A stretch of DNA of 64,000 nt from Leptodontidium sp. MPI-SDFR-AT-0119 (GCA_020726505.1 JAHLEZ010000012.1:1860001-1924000); one strand, 5' to 3'. Counted from the stretch's first letter, positions 42,661 through 56,141 are shown. The notes: generated from the letters alone by a model not told the origin. Numbers and translations: made by a program.

Positions 42661-45600
42661 TACTTACACTAATACTTACAAGAGTACTCGACCTCGCCTA
42701 CTATAAATGCTATATTTAGTACGTCCGCCTCTTCGCAAAGAATCTATTTTACGAATATGCCTTTAATAATCTTAAGAGTAAGAAATACGCGTATTATATA
42801 AAGAAGAAGTCTTAGTATAACTTAGTAAGTATTCTTATTTCTTTTCCTTATTTTAAATTATATTTAAATCCTCGCCGAAAGTACTTTGAATATACAATTA
42901 CTAATATATAATAGATTTTGTAGTTTATTACTTTTGTTTAATTGTTGCCTTTAAGGCAAAAGATAAAGAAGCTATTATTACTACTACTAAATTAATTAAT
43001 TTAGTATTATTAGTTATTGTTACTAGCGTATTAAAGACTATTAAGGAGTTGTCGCTAGCGTTATTAGAGGAAACGCGCGTTATACGCCAGGAAATCGCTA
43101 GCTTAGTTAACTCGTAAGTAATAAGTTAACCTCTTTATCCCTTTTTAATATTAAGGCTCTTAAGTATTAACGTTTTATTATAAGAGATAGTATTAGTTTT
43201 GAACTAGCTTTTTACTGTCGTCTCCTTTACTATTACTAAGTATAATAGGGAGGACAGCGGTAAGGACGACGCTCTTATTAAGCGTCTCTACCGAAGTCGC
43301 TATTATAGCGTAAAAGAAAAGGACAAGGAACCTCTTTTAAATATTTATAAGTAAGGGATTCGGCCTTGTTTTAAATTAGCTTCGTAGTAAGTTCTTTATA
43401 GCGGCACTTTTTTTATATTATTATATAAGAGTAGCCCTTTATAATAAAACTAGTAATTTGTCCTTATTAAAGTATTATCGTAAGGCCGCCTATTAATACT
43501 TTAAATTAGAGGGTGTTTAAAACTAAATCGAGTGTGTTTTTGACTTTATAAATTAATTAAATATAAAAATAATTACAAGTAATAAATTAATAAATAAGAG
43601 TTATAAGGAAATATACAAAAAAATCAGCGAGTATAAGAAACCCCTCTATTACTAGTCCAAATCGATTCTGATTAACCGTTGAACTTAACCCTTTATTTTA
43701 ATAGTAAGGATATTAGTATTAATAAAATCCCGAAGAGCCTTATTTAAAGTACTCTTTATTATAGCGTTAATAAGATTATTAGCGCTATTAATCTATTAAA
43801 CCTTCGTTAACTCTTTACGCTCGTATAATTAACAAATAGCTATAATATCGATTATTAGGTGCTTCTTTTTAGTTGTATTAAGCTTAATAATACACTTATA
43901 AAGGGATAAAAAATTCGTATAAATAATAGTAAGAAGACGCGAGATACTAAGCTTATTAGTTATTATATTAATAATAATACTAAGGGAGATTAATATATTA
44001 ATACTAGATATTATAGTATATAACTCTAATGTAAGCACTACACGAGTTACTCTCTTATATTTCGTTAAGTTAATATATATAATGTTATTAGTTAATATAA
44101 ATTGCGTATCCTTTATTATTTTAATACTAATTACTAATATAAAACTTATTTGTAAACTTAAGTCTTTATTATTAATAAAAGAACTATTTATAAAAACGTA
44201 AACCTTTGTAAATCGTAAGTCAATTAATACGTATTAAAGTCCTTTCTTTAAGTTATCTATTTATTATTTAAGGCGTAAGTTTAAGGCTTAGACGTCGTCT
44301 TCCGTCGAATCCTAATATTATACTATAATTAAGAGATTAAATGTTACTTCTGACTAATAAATAATAGCAAAGTAAACCGCATAAGCTCGTTACTTTTTAT
44401 AAACCTTTTTATAATCCTCTTTTCTAGCGTCTATTAGCTCTAGCCTTACTCCTTAACCCTTCTGAGACATATAGAGGCTGTCCTTATTTATAGTAATAGT
44501 ATACTTATTAAACGTAATAGTTTTAATAAGAAGTAATACTTATATTAATTTCGTTAAAAAACTAGCCTTAGTAATCTCGTCTTACTCTTTTACTAAGAAG
44601 TCCCTATTTCCTAAAATTAATATGTCGTTTGTTTATATTCTTATAATACTAAAGTCATAGCTTTCCTTAGTATTAATTAATAAGTATAAGTCGTACGTTA
44701 AAGTCTTTATTTATAAGTTCTTTACGTAATATTTATAATATATATTAAACTAATAGTTTCTAAACTTAAGTATGCCGTATAATAATAGTACTATTATAAA
44801 TATTATATTAAGAGGGAAATCTCTTGTGATTTCTTTTAGTAGTTATATAAAAATGTCCCAGAGAAGCCTTATTTTTACTTAGACGTAAGCTTAAGTAATG
44901 TTTTTAATAGCTAGATAGGATTTAGACTAGTTTCGGAGGCGATTTAAGTGCTTAATAGTAGCGGCTAAGAAAATAAGTAACCGCTAGTTAGACTGTTAGA
45001 TTATTAGAAACTAAGTTAATATTTCTCTTTTCTCTTTGTTATTAAAGTACTAAATTACTAGTCTTGACTTCTTATATAAAGTTAACGTCTCCTTGCCTTT
45101 AACTTCGTTTATTATTCTTGACTTAAAGATATAATAGCCTCTTATTTTAAGGTTGTCTTTATAAATAAGCACAAAAATACTTTTTTTAATAAGTACTTCG
45201 TATTCCGTCTTTTAAGACTACTAGAATAGCGGCCTAAGCGCTATAATCTTTCTTTTAGTATAAAGTTTAATAAATAGCTCTTAATTCCTCGTCTTCTTTT
45301 TAATTAAAAATACTTTAATATTATAATTATTATTAATAGTTAATAAATTTAAAAAGTGTTTTATAAATAGAATTTAAATAGCGATTTGGGGTAAATTTAA
45401 TACTATTTTAGTAGTGTTTTTAATTAGGGATCTTAAATATTACTTATAAATATCCTTTAGTAAGTTTTCTTTTTGTTATTTAACGCTAAAAGTATTTATT
45501 TTAAAGGGACAAATTATAATTAATTAGAACGTATATATTCTCTTATTTCCTATATTAATCTTATATAATTCTCCCTTTATACTTAAGAAATCGTAAGGTC

Positions 45601-48600
45601 TTGTCTATCTTTTACCTTTTTAGTATACTAAAACTTAATTATTAAGGTAAATATAAGTAGTTCTAGGGCCGTTTTATGTAATTAACGTATTATTAACTTT
45701 ACGTATAATATAAATTTTTTATACTTTTTTTATAACTTTTTTAATTATAGCCGCACGTTACTCGACTAACGGATTTAAGGGGTTTAACTTTATTATTTTA
45801 AGGTATACGCTGAAAATAAGTAGTATAAGAATAAGCCCGTTAAGTTTAACTATATTATTTACTACTTTTACTACTATTTATAGTCGGTCTTTGTCTCTTA
45901 ACTTAAGGTACTCTTTTATAACGATTTTATAGACACGGCGTAATAAGCGGTAGTATTACTTTACTTTATTAATTAAATAGTATACCTTAATAAATACTAG
46001 CTTAGGGGTGTTACTTATAGATTTAAGTACACTTTAAAACTCCTCAAAATTAAAATTAGTGTTATAGTTATACACGACAAAATCTAAAGGTTTAAGGTAT
46101 ATGTTAATTTATATTAACTTAAATGCGCTAAAGGTGGCCTAAGCCGTAACAAAACTAGGGGCCTTTCGGAGTAGTTTCGCCGTATTAAAACCCGTTACCT
46201 CATTTATTATATAGAGGGTATATCGTTTTCTAAACATTATAATATTAACGTAAATTATATAATTAAAGTCAATGTTGTCTTATAACTTAAAGCGGAACTT
46301 ATATAAAGTATTTACGTGTTTTTAGTAATACTTATATATCTCTTTAACCCTTAATATAACTTCCGAGTTATACTTATAACTAGCTTAATTTAATAAGTGC
46401 TATAGACGTCTTATTAAAGGGTGTCTAAAACGCTTATAAAGCCGACGTATTTCTGATTTAGTTAAGTAGTATATATTTATTATTCCAATTAAAGTGTCCA
46501 GTAATTGACAAAATTAATTTAAAAGTAGTTATAAATGCCTATACTTTTATATAATTAAGTGCTTTTTGTTACCTTAAATTAAGACGTTACGTAAGTTATT
46601 ATATTACGCATTTAATATATTTAACTATTATAAACAAACTAGAAATGGGATATTTATGTCCACGATTTAGAAGTCTATTTCTTTAGCTAGAGTGTTAATT
46701 ATAGTAACTCTTAAAGACGGTCGCGAACAAACACTAAATATAATCCGGCTTTAGCCCGCTTAGTTAATATTAAACTTAATATTTTAAATTCTTTATAAAG
46801 CTTATAATTAGTTAATCCCTCCCGTGTTTTTATTAAATACCCTTATATTAATTAATAAACCTTAAAATTTTTTATTTATTTATTATATTATATAGGCCTT
46901 ACTAGGGGCGAGTCTCTTAATCTTGCTTTTTAAGATATAAGTAACTTTCTTCTTCTTAAGTTACCCTATAACTTCCCGTGTATTATATTATACCTTACTT
47001 ATTATAAATATAATCGTAAAGTTTATAATATTATTATTATTGTCGTCGTTAGAACTCTCTAAAGAATTATTAATATCTATTAAAGTGTTTAAATCCGCAT
47101 CTTAGTAGTTTCTTAAATAGTATTCGAATATAGTCCGGTTTTAGTCCGAATTAAGGTCGATCCCCTTAATATAAGCTAAGTAGCTTCTAAAGGTCTTATC
47201 TGTGGCTTTTACTTCTTCGGCCTTATACGCCGCGAAGTATCTTGCCTTAAACGCTACTTACTTTTCGTTTAAGTAGCGATTACTATAGTAATTTATCTTC
47301 TTATAAATAATATAACTTATATAGCCTAACATAAGCTAGAATTTGTCTTTACGTTTGTTTTTACTTAAAAAATTTATCTTATAATTAAAGTAATAAGCCG
47401 CCTTATTTGCGACATAAGATTAGTAGCGATTTATATTAAATCTAAAGTATTTACTTATTCTTAATCCCGAGTTATAAGTTACTTTAACGCCGACGGCAAA
47501 GCGAAGATTATTTATTAATATAAGGAAGGTAAGGGGTACTTAAAATAAGGCTATCTTAAAGAGGAGATTCCTTATTACTTCTTATATAAGCTTATTATAA
47601 AGCGTTTTATTGTTCTGTATATTATTATTCTTTAGGCTAAGTTAAATACTTTATAGTTCCTTAGCAAAGTTCTTTAATTAAGTTAATATTAGTTTTCCTG
47701 TCTAGTAAGGCTCTTCTTAAAATAACGAAAAGGTTAAATTAAACTACTAACTAAAGAACTTATTAACTCTCTCTTTTGTCTTAAAGTATTCGTGAGTCAT
47801 TTTAATAAGCTTATTAAATAAGTACCCCTTATTTTAGAGGTACTAATAATAATACAAACTAACTTTATCTCGTAGCATCGACGGAAAGGCTCAGTTTTAA
47901 ACCTTAGTCTTAATTAATACTCTTTAATATAAGTCGGCGAAGATATAGAGCTTCTTATTTAGGTGGTCATTGTCCCCGTTATATTAAAGCTCCTTAATAT
48001 ATATTTTAATAAGGTTTACTAACGATTTTACTTAGTCCGGGGTTAATAAATTTATAATATATTATAATAGCTAAATCGGCTTCGTATATAGTTTAATAGT
48101 CTTAAGAACCTTAAATAATAGTAATAACTTGTCCCGTGGGTATATTATTAGCGTTAATGTGGGATTTAGTAACGTATAGTCATTTAATTTCTATAAGTAG
48201 AGATTACTTAAGAGATCCCTTTTAAGAGTAAATAAGAACTTCTTCTTTAAGACTATAAGTAGGGGGGTTATACTATATAAATCCTTGACTTTATCTCCTT
48301 TAATAAGGGAGATCTTAAGTAATCTTAATAACTAAATCGTTTTTATAAGCTTTACTCTTAACCCTTTTAAAAAAGTGTCTTTTTCTATAGAATAAATAAC
48401 TACCTTTAGTTAGTGTTATAGAGATATTAAGGTTTAATTTTATTAAAGTGTTATTAAGAATAGTAGTAATAGTTAAGAGCGTAATTCTTAAATGTAATTT
48501 AATATTAATTTAAGGTAGTTCCGAATTTGCATCTCTATTTAGTCCTTTAGCCATAAATTTTCTTTAGCTTACACTGCCTCTATTAAAGCTTCTATTATTC

Positions 48601-49498
48601 TCGTCCCCCTTTATTATTATATAAATACATTAAAGGCTTATAAGTCGTCCCTAAGGTATATGCGTTTCGTAACCTTAATTAATTTAAACTCCTTTATTAT
48701 TTAACCCTTAAAATACTCTTAAAAGTCCTAAAAAAGGAATTTTCCCTTAATACGGCCGTTATAAAAGAACTTACAGAACTTCTGCGAGTATATCGTCGTA
48801 TCTCTTATAAAAGTTAAATTAGGATTTAGCGTTTCTCTTCGTATAGTTATATTATTAAATGTTTCTGGAGTTAACTCTAGTTTTGGCGTATAGTCTAAAG
48901 TATTTACTATTATATTAAATACAATTCGTAAGTAATCTAGTAAGTTCCTAGATAAGTTTCTTAAAAGTTCAAAGTTTTAAATTTAAGGATATTAAATTAA
49001 TAGTCTTTATAAAGTAACTATCGTATTATAATAGCTCTTTTTTAACGTGTAATTGTCTTAGTCGAGTCTTAAGAGAGAAGTTGCCTTCCCTTTATAATTT
49101 AAAAAAGGTAAAATGCCCTTTAAGGAAAATATAATAAAGTAGTCCTTAAGTTAAAGCTTAAAATCCGTTTTATAGCCTAAGACCTTTTTTATTTATAATA
49201 AGGTTAACGATATAAGCTTGCCACTAATTAGTGTTAATATAGTACTAGTTTATGTACTACGCCGTAAGTGTAAATATATTTAAAATGCGTATATAGTAAC
49301 AAAGTAATAAAGTGTGGTTTAAAATCTATATATATTTTAAGAGAGTGCGAGGAGAGCTAGACTATATACTACGAAACCCCACCGAATCTCCACCGAAACC
49401 AGTCCGGCTAGGCTCTGACCCCTGAATTTGACCTGTACCCCCCTTTTCCAGACCGAAGTATGCTTATGCAGGGACCTGTGGACTAACAGTAGTAGTCT
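41249..49498 (-). mobile_element. Ty1/copia retrotransposon relic inserted into the gypsy integrase
   Basis: Bounded by LTRs (41249-41504, 41957-42212 and 49232-49498; forward text TGTCGGTGCAGTACCGG ... ACTAACA) and flanked by 5 bp duplications GTATT/GTAGT, one base apart. Excising it joins the gypsy integrase in frame across ITIDY and SFTKDKYRF. On the minus strand near 44590-44650 the decayed reverse transcriptase reads TNDILILGN and KASFF, matching the copia YVDDxL region. The element is extremely AT-rich and no open frame survives. Confidence 0.85.
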
Positions 49499-50700
49499 AT
49501 TGTGATGTATTCCTAGGGTCGAGACGGAACAGGGAGAGGATAGAGGAATCTAGGCTTCTTATCCTGGGGGACTTGAATTCGTCGGCAGGTATGATAATTA
49601 CGGCAGTATTACTAAACTGTCGACGTAATTCCGTGCCACTAATACTAAGAAGAGAGTATTTAAATCGTCTTCTTAGTACTAAGGTGTACTGTGGTGACTC
49701 GATTATAAACCTCTCGTATAAGGAGGGTTCAGAGGTGATTGGCATTAGGGACTAAGAGACGGCTGTCGTGGAGCAAGAGGTCGCCTTTTAGGCTGAGTTT
49801 ACCTAGAGAGTCTGATATAGCTTGCTTACGTAGAGCCTGTAAGGAAGGAGTAGTGCGATTAGCCTCTAGGATTTATTATATGACGGAGAATATTAGTGTG
49901 AGGGTAGCGAGCTTAATATCGGCCACTAGCGCGTTAGCGTCGTCAAGTGGCCGCAACTTTGTAAACAATAAGCGAAAGTTAACTTAGTCTTAGCGTAAGA
50001 GTTATTAAAGGCGTTAAGTCTTCTTTATAAAATTCTATTAATTTAATTCGTCTAGCTTACGGGAAAGTACGTCTGCCAGGGGATTATGGATTCTAAGGCA
50101 GTACGTAATTATAAAATTGTAGTCCGCTAAAAGCTCTACTTATCGTACTTATCTAGCATTCAATTACTTAGAAGTCATAAAGTATTCTAAGGCCTTGTGG
50201 TCCGTTATAACACGGACTTAGTAGGGGGCTCCTACTAACTCAGCACGCTAGTGCCTAAAGGACCTAATAATAGCTAGTATCTCTTTGTCGTACACTACGT
50301 AGTTAAGCTTAGTAAGTAATATAATCTTTAAAAAGAAAGCAATAAGGAACTAGTCGTTACTATACTATTAGGAAAGGACTCCTACTATAACACTATTACT
50401 AACATCCGTCTCTAAGAGACAGGGCAAATCTTACTAGTAATATTTTAAGAGAGGTACAGACGTAAGAGTATGTTTTAGGAAGTCAAAGGCGTCCTTATAC
50501 TTTATAATAAAGCTGAAGGGAATATTATTCTTAATGAGCTAAATAAGAGGCTTTACTATAATGCCGTAGTCGCAAATAAATCTCTAATAGAAGTTACAAA
50601 AACTAAGAAAGGATTACACACTTTTGACAAAGCTAAGGTAAGTCTACTCACGAATAATAGAAACTTTCTCGGGATTAACTTCTAGGCCAGAGGTTATTAT

Positions 50701-52474
50701 TACTAAAGGAAAATTTGTAAACAAAATAAACTATTATACTATTAAATATTATTTTTCGTCTTTTTTTAGCCTAGTGTTATCGCTTTACAACTAGGGGGTG
50801 TATTACGGTATATAGTTAGTAATACTTCTTACGCGAGCCCACTAAACGGCCAAGTGTATTTCTTACACACCTATAGCTAGTTAAACTTACCTACTTAATA
50901 TATATATAGCTAGCCTTTTCCCTTAAAACTAAAGGGCAAAGCACTTCTTAATTAATCTTCTACTCCCCACTGCTTCTCCAATTCTTACTTTCTTCCCCTT
51001 TAGTATTCTACGTGATATCGGGTTAATATTACGCTTAGTAGCGGTTAAGGTAATTAATCTTTTCTTATATTACGGTTAATCTTAAGTTAATACGAAAGAA
51101 CTTCTTAAAAAGGCAAGAGAGTATTAGACTTGAATTTAGATATAAGGGTACGCTCGATAACTAAAAGAAAAAATAAAGAAAAAAGAAGTCTCAAAGTCAA
51201 CTCGAGTATAAGACTCTCGAAGAGGAATACTAGTGTAGCGCTAGTACAAGTTGCTTACTTATTCTCTTTAATATCATATCACGTATTTTAGCTATTTCTT
51301 AATACAGCTAGCCTTACCCCTCCTCCCCCTTAGCCCATAACATTATCCCCTTAAAAAAAGCTTAACTACGCTAACGCTAAGAAGTTAATTGATATATAAA
51401 AGAGAGGTAAGAGCTCGCTAAATCTAATATAAAGGCAGCTTAGAATCGTATAGCTCGCGCAAAGGATTAGAAACAAAGGATTATCGATTAAGAGGTTGGA
51501 AACGAAGTCTTTTTATTTATAAAGAACCTTAAGAACTATTAAGTTGATCGAAAGCTCGCTAATTAATAAGAGAGTCTTTTAAGATTCTAAAGAAAGTCGG
51601 CTACTCTTGTAAGCTTTAATTACCTTAAGGCTCTTAAATATATGATGTTTTTACCCCAGAATTCTTTTTTAAGAATTCGAAGGACCCTCTGCTTAGTTAA
51701 AAGACCTTTAAACCGCCTTTCGATATAATCGAGGGTGTAAAAGAATAAGAACTTAACGATATTTTAGTTGCATAATTATATCGTAATATTTTGAAGTATT
51801 AAGTTAGTTAATTAAGCTACGACTTTAATACTACTTGATACAACGCCTTCCTCTTCCTTATCCTTCTTTGTTTTCACAATTTACGACGGGTGAAACAATC
51901 CCCACGATTATTTTCTCGCGCGATAATTTACACGTAGAAGCAGAACCATGCTACTATGTCAAGGAAGACCAGACACTAAACCCCTGAAGTGTCAGCTATA
52001 ACTAATCGTCATTTTTGGTAGAATTGGCTCTTTTGTCTCCTTAGGACTGGCATCCTCAAATTACGAGCATTCGTAACAATAACTCAATGCCACTCCCATG
52101 ACCCTGGTCGGCATTTGTACACTGTTAGCAGCGCAGGTCGCGGGTCAGATCACCAATTATCCAGGTAAATTGATAGCGGAAGAGTTGCTGTTCTAACACT
52201 ATAACTACTAATGCTTATATGCATCAACAAGCAACACGCAGCTGTAGGCAATAAAGTAGTCAATGGAGTCATCCAGCTCGTGACTCAACAGGTGCCTAAT
52301 CTACCAAGAAGGTCAAAACAGCTCACCGTATTACATGCATGGCTTGAAGGCGTGAAGGCGCTAGTTTATCTTTCGGTATGTCAACACCAAAACATCCTGG
52401 ACGCCTTACCAGATTAAAATGTTGAACCGGACCCGGGCCGAAGCACCCCTCTTTGGGCTAGTTAGGCTCGGTAC
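50701..52474. other. AT-rich decayed repeat, then transition to normal sequence
   Basis: 50.7-51.9 kb is RIP-type AT-rich sequence with no readable protein. From about 51.9 kb base composition returns to normal. An open frame at 52211-52417 has no family resemblance. Confidence 0.45.
52434..52440. promoter_or_regulatory. CGGGCCG motif, copy 1 (sugar transporter promoter)
   Basis: Part of ACCCGGGCCG at 52431-52440, about 290 bp upstream of the transporter ATG. The same 10-mer occurs in the GH78 promoter. Confidence 0.35.
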
Positions 52475-52489
52475 CCCCGCATTCCCCGC
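52475..52489. promoter_or_regulatory. pair of CreA-type sites upstream of the sugar transporter
   Basis: CCCCGC occurs at 52475-52480 and 52484-52489, each the reverse complement of GCGGGG, which fits the carbon-catabolite repressor consensus SYGGRG. Closely spaced pairs are the functional form in Aspergillus. They lie about 245 bp upstream of the start codon. Binding is inferred. Confidence 0.45.
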
Positions 52490-52621
52490 GTCCGCTAAAC
52501 GTAGCTGTTTGTTTATGCATAAGTTACTCCGAAGTGCAGCCTTACCGAGGCACTATGAAAGCGGTCGACAATGTTCAAGCCTTTAGTCTCGCTGTTTCAT
52601 ATGCCGATGCCGTATGTTGGG

Positions 52622-52628
52622 TATAAAA
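52622..52628 (+). promoter_or_regulatory. TATA box of the sugar transporter gene
   Basis: TATAAAA about 100 bases before the ATG at 52729. Confidence 0.45.
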
Positions 52629-52728
52629 ACCCAGTGACGAACTCGTATGAGCAGCCCAACTCTCTACACCACAACTCTTCTTCTACAATCGTTTTCAACA
52701 CCCGAAGCACCATTGAACCACCGCAAAG

Positions 52729-54528
52729 ATGGCGTTGGTGGCCTCCAATTCCAAACCGGACGTGAGCATCGTTGAGAATTCGACAGACACAAAAGCTTAC
52801 GAAACCGTTGGCTATCTCGTCAACCAGGAACTGCACGAGGAGACCATCTCGCAGGCGTTCACGCGTTACCCCAAGCGCACGTTCTGGGTCTGCTATGCGA
52901 TCTGGGTCCTCGTTATCAGTGGTTTCGACAATACCGCAAGCTCAGCGGTTCTTGGTATTCCCCGCTTCAGACGGGATTACGGCTCTGCCTTTGATAGTAA
53001 TTATGTCTTACCAGCCAAATGGCAGGCGGCATTCACGGGTGGCCCTGCCGCAGCGGGAGTGCTTGGGGCATTCAGCACCTCATACCTCGCCGATCGAATT
53101 GGGAGAAAGCCTCTATATCTATCGTCGTTTCTTTTTGTGCTCGCCGGCATCACGTTGGAAATGGTCAGCAATGGGTCAAATGCCATGTTTTTTGGTGGCA
53201 AGTTCATGACAGGTTTGGCTACTGGAGGCTTCGTCACCATCAGCATGACATACATCGGAGAGGTAACACAAGATATATTTTACTCAGAATCGAAACAAAA
53301 GCTCACCGAGTGATAGTTCTCCCCTGTGGCCATTCGCGGTATCATGTCAGCGGCGGCTCCTATATCCGGGAGTTTCAGTCAACTCATTGTGTCCCTGCTC
53401 CAAAACGCCTACGGTTCGCTAGAGTCTCCCTGGGCTTATCGATCTCTATTCGTTGCTCAATATGCTGTTACCTTCACGGCAGTAATTCTATGGCCCTTTT
53501 TGCCCGAGTAAGCTTCGCTCATGTATCTATGTTCTAGATTCGTGCTAACTCAACGTCTTCAGGTCACCATGGTACCTAGTACGACACGGGAAATATGAGA
53601 AAGCCGCGCAGTCATTCCGCAGATTAGGGTTGCATGACACAGAGATTGAAAAGAGCATCGCAAATATAAAATTGACATATGAGACAAGCAAGAATGAGAC
53701 TGAGGGGGTCACCTACATGGAATGTTTTCGCAAGTCCAATCTTCGCCGCACCATTATCACCGTCGGCCCGTTCACAATCCAGGCCTTTTGCGGGATATTG
53801 TTTATCGTTGGATACAGTGTATACTACATCCAGCTTGCGGGTTACAGCACACAGGAGAGCTTTCGCCTGAACATTGCGCAACAAACTCTTTCCATTGTCG
53901 GGAACATAGTGTCCTGGTTCCTGATCGACCGGGTTGGGCGGAGGAATCTAATGTTATACGGATTGTCGCTCCTAATAACTCTACTGTTCATCACAGGTGG
54001 TCTTGCCGTTGCTGGTACGGCCGCTGCCATTAAAGGCACTGTGGCAATGATTTTGTTGTTTGGTTGTGTTTACAATGCTTCGATCGGGGCCGCGTCGTAC
54101 ACAGTACTTGTCGAAATTAGCACTCCGCGGTTGAGGAGTAAAACCGTGTCAATCGCCATCGCGATGCAAAGCAGCTTTGACGTACGTTCCCCTTCCCCCT
54201 TCCCCCTTCCCCTCTACCATTCCCCTCTACCCTCTGACGTAGAAAGCAACTAATGATATGAATATAGATAATGTGGGCTTTTGTATTGCCGTATATTTTC
54301 AACCCCGACCATGCCAATCTCGGCGCAAAAACCTCCTTTATCTTTGGAGGGTTTTCTATCCTCTGCATTGCTTACTTGTGGTGGTATCATCCAGAGACCC
54401 GTGGTCGCACTTTTCAAGAACTTGACGAGATGTTTGCAAACCACGTTTCTACTAGGAAGTTCAAAACTTATGTTTCTGAAACTGCACTGAGAGGCATGGA
54501 TGTCAAGAATCAAGTTGAGGCAGTTTGA
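52729..54528 (+). CDS. major facilitator sugar transporter (SP family)
   Basis: Four exons join in phase: 52729-53262, 53317-53507, 53563-54181 and 54268-54528, giving 534 residues. Family landmarks: FDNTASSAVLGIPRFRRDYG after helix 1, DRIGRKPLYLSS in the loop between helices 2 and 3, PESPWYLVRHGKYEKA at the end of the N-terminal half (PESPRWL motif, with Trp for Arg), IDRVGRRNLM between helices 8 and 9, and PETRGRTFQELDEMF near the end. These are the sugar-porter (hexose, disaccharide or glycoside) signatures. Introns are short with GTAACA, GTAAGC and GTACGT donors. The 5' region has a TATA box, two CreA-type sites and a CGGGCCG motif. It is the first gene of a block with an esterase, a GH78 and a GH3 enzyme, so it may import rhamnosides, glucosides or released sugar. 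No defects seen. Confidence 0.9.
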
Positions 54529-54952
54529 AAAATGAGTAAAATGGATAGAGCACGTTCTCACGTTGTCTGTGTGACCACATGTGTGCATGTGTGGCCTCAC
54601 TTATATCAAAGCCCATGTATTTAGCACAGAGGGAGTGTACATGACCTTCGTCCCCCTTTTGGTTTAGGATACGAAATTGAATCTTTTATTTGGACTTCCA
54701 GTCTCTGCTTTCATTTAAAGTGATACACATGAAACACCGGGATACAAAACTAACACCAAGTATTATTTTCTCAATTTGAAGATAATTTCAAGTTGTTTGG
54801 TTGAATGCTTCATTGCTCTCTCTCTTGCAAGTGATTCCAGTTGTGAATCTTCGTTGTGACTAGCTCTATTGGTTGCGGTACTTAGTATCTTAAATTGATG
54901 ACGCATGCTAAACTTCCATGATTTATGGCTATCAGCCCGCATTTACCGGCAC
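54529..54952. other. convergent intergenic region
   Basis: 3' flanks of the sugar transporter and the alpha/beta hydrolase. Nothing else recognised. Confidence 0.5.
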
Positions 54953-56022
54953 CTAAATGCGTGCAATGGCATGCCTGGCCAGGAACTCAAACCCCTCCGT
55001 CAGGATCGCACATTTTGGGTCATCTATGGTCAACTTCTCCTCAAAAGCATGGTCCTCGCCTTCAACAAGTCTTAATTCATTTTCAACCCCTATTCCTTTC
55101 AGTGCAGAATATGCTCTTTCTGTCAATTCAACAGGAATAAATTTATCCTCCGTGCCATGGATAAAAAAAATACTGGCGGAATTCTGCAGAGAAATAAATA
55201 TGTTGAAGGGTCAACGCGGGCGGAGTCTCCGTCAGGGATGATCTGACTCAGAAGATTCCCATTTGCTAGGCCAGAAGCTAGCCATGCAAGCCACGGATTT
55301 GAATAATCGACAGGGGATTCGGAATCCAATCTTCCAGGCTTGGAAGTCATGAAGGACGATGGCGGTGGCACATCGAGCCATACCTTGTCTATAATTACCC
55401 TCGGGAAATCCACGCGTGGTAGCTTCAGATTGCGCGTGTGCCAAGACTCGTCGAAAAAGTACTTGGCCCCGTAAAAATCTAGCAACGCGAGAGGAGGTTC
55501 TGGGTTCTGGGACTATAAGAGCGACTAATATACAAAGAATTTAACGCCGTCACCATTATATTTTGTGATCTCTTACCATCAATAGAGCGAGACCACCCCC
55601 AGCAGAATGACCCAATGCCGCCATGCAGGAAGAATCAACTAATATGCCAGCACCATCGTGTAACATTTTTGGCAAGCTTGACTTGCACCATGCATAGCAA
55701 TCCATGCAGTCCACCACCGGCCCATCATACAGAGATATCGTTAGACACAATCTGTAGTTAACAGAAACAACCACAAACCCCAGATCAACAAGTGCACCAA
55801 CTGACTGGGTGGTACCCATTCCTTTCCTCCGGTTGCAAAGCCACCGCTGTGGATCATGAAAGCTGAAATACATTCAGTATGGATTTGTTGGTCTATCATG
55901 AGCTCTCAAGGCGACATACCAACAGGAGCAGGCAAGGGCGACGTCCCTCTCCGATAGTGAACATCGGCGGCCAGATCTTGGCCTGATTTGACAGTCTTGT
56001 ACGTATAAACCGTTTTCTCCAT
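54953..56022 (-). CDS. alpha/beta hydrolase (esterase/lipase family), two frameshifts
   Basis: Exons 56022-55920, 55862-55577 and 55512-54953. The start MEKTVYTYKTVKSGQDLAAD is typical of the fungal alpha/beta-hydrolase_3 group. The oxyanion-type loop is IHSGGFATGG, the nucleophile elbow is LGHSAGGGLAL (GxSxG), and the C-terminal part has IHGTEDKFIPVELTERAYSA and EGEDHAFEEKL with the expected Asp and His of the catalytic triad. The total is about 316 residues. Two indels are required: one base missing near 55811 in a CC-ACCC context, and one in a run of eight T (minus strand) at 55163-55170. Everything else is conserved and both introns are canonical, so these may be consensus errors. It is divergent from the GH78 gene, their shared promoter being split by the hAT-like element, and may deacylate plant glycosides. 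Confidence 0.8.
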
Positions 56023-56133
56023 TGTGTTGAGTACCGTCCAGTTCCCGAAAGTTGTCGCAAGCTATGAATGTTATGCGCGCGAAAGGAACCTGGCCCATCC
56101 CTCGAAAGACGCTTAAATCTGTGCCAAAAATCT

Positions 56134-56141
56134 CGAGTAGT
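56134..56141. repeat. target-site duplication, left copy
   Basis: CGAGTAGT, identical to 56814-56821, flanking the hAT-like element. Confidence 0.9.

Larger units (their letters stand above)
39816..50700 (-). mobile_element. Ty3/gypsy retrotransposon relic, 5' truncated, split by a copia insertion
   Basis: On the minus strand, right to left: the end of the reverse transcriptase (GLEVNPEKVSIIRE, FCNFYRRF near 50570-50680) and RNase H (VITDHKALEYFMTSK near 50160-50210). Next come the integrase zinc-binding region (YCRNYHTCRRIQ near 49580-49620) and, after the copia insertion, the integrase core (INRFSKQAI, LGTKRQLSVANHL). The 3' tail, polypurine tract and 3' LTR complete it. Many TAG/TAA codons stand for Gln, so the copy is RIP-killed. 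The gag, protease and catalytic part of the reverse transcriptase are missing, and no 5' LTR was found. Confidence 0.85.

Noticed and set aside
42213..49231. Long AT-rich interior as a possible mitochondrial insertion or centromere
   Set aside because: Decayed copia reverse transcriptase and flanking LTRs explain it; composition is due to RIP-type mutation.
49739..49987. Plus-strand open frame in the gypsy region
   Set aside because: The minus strand here reads as the gypsy integrase zinc-binding region; the plus-strand frame is a shadow.
20147..52000. A complete Starship with defined right end
   Set aside because: Only the captain-like relic is visible; no matching terminal repeat, target duplication or other end could be identified by eye.
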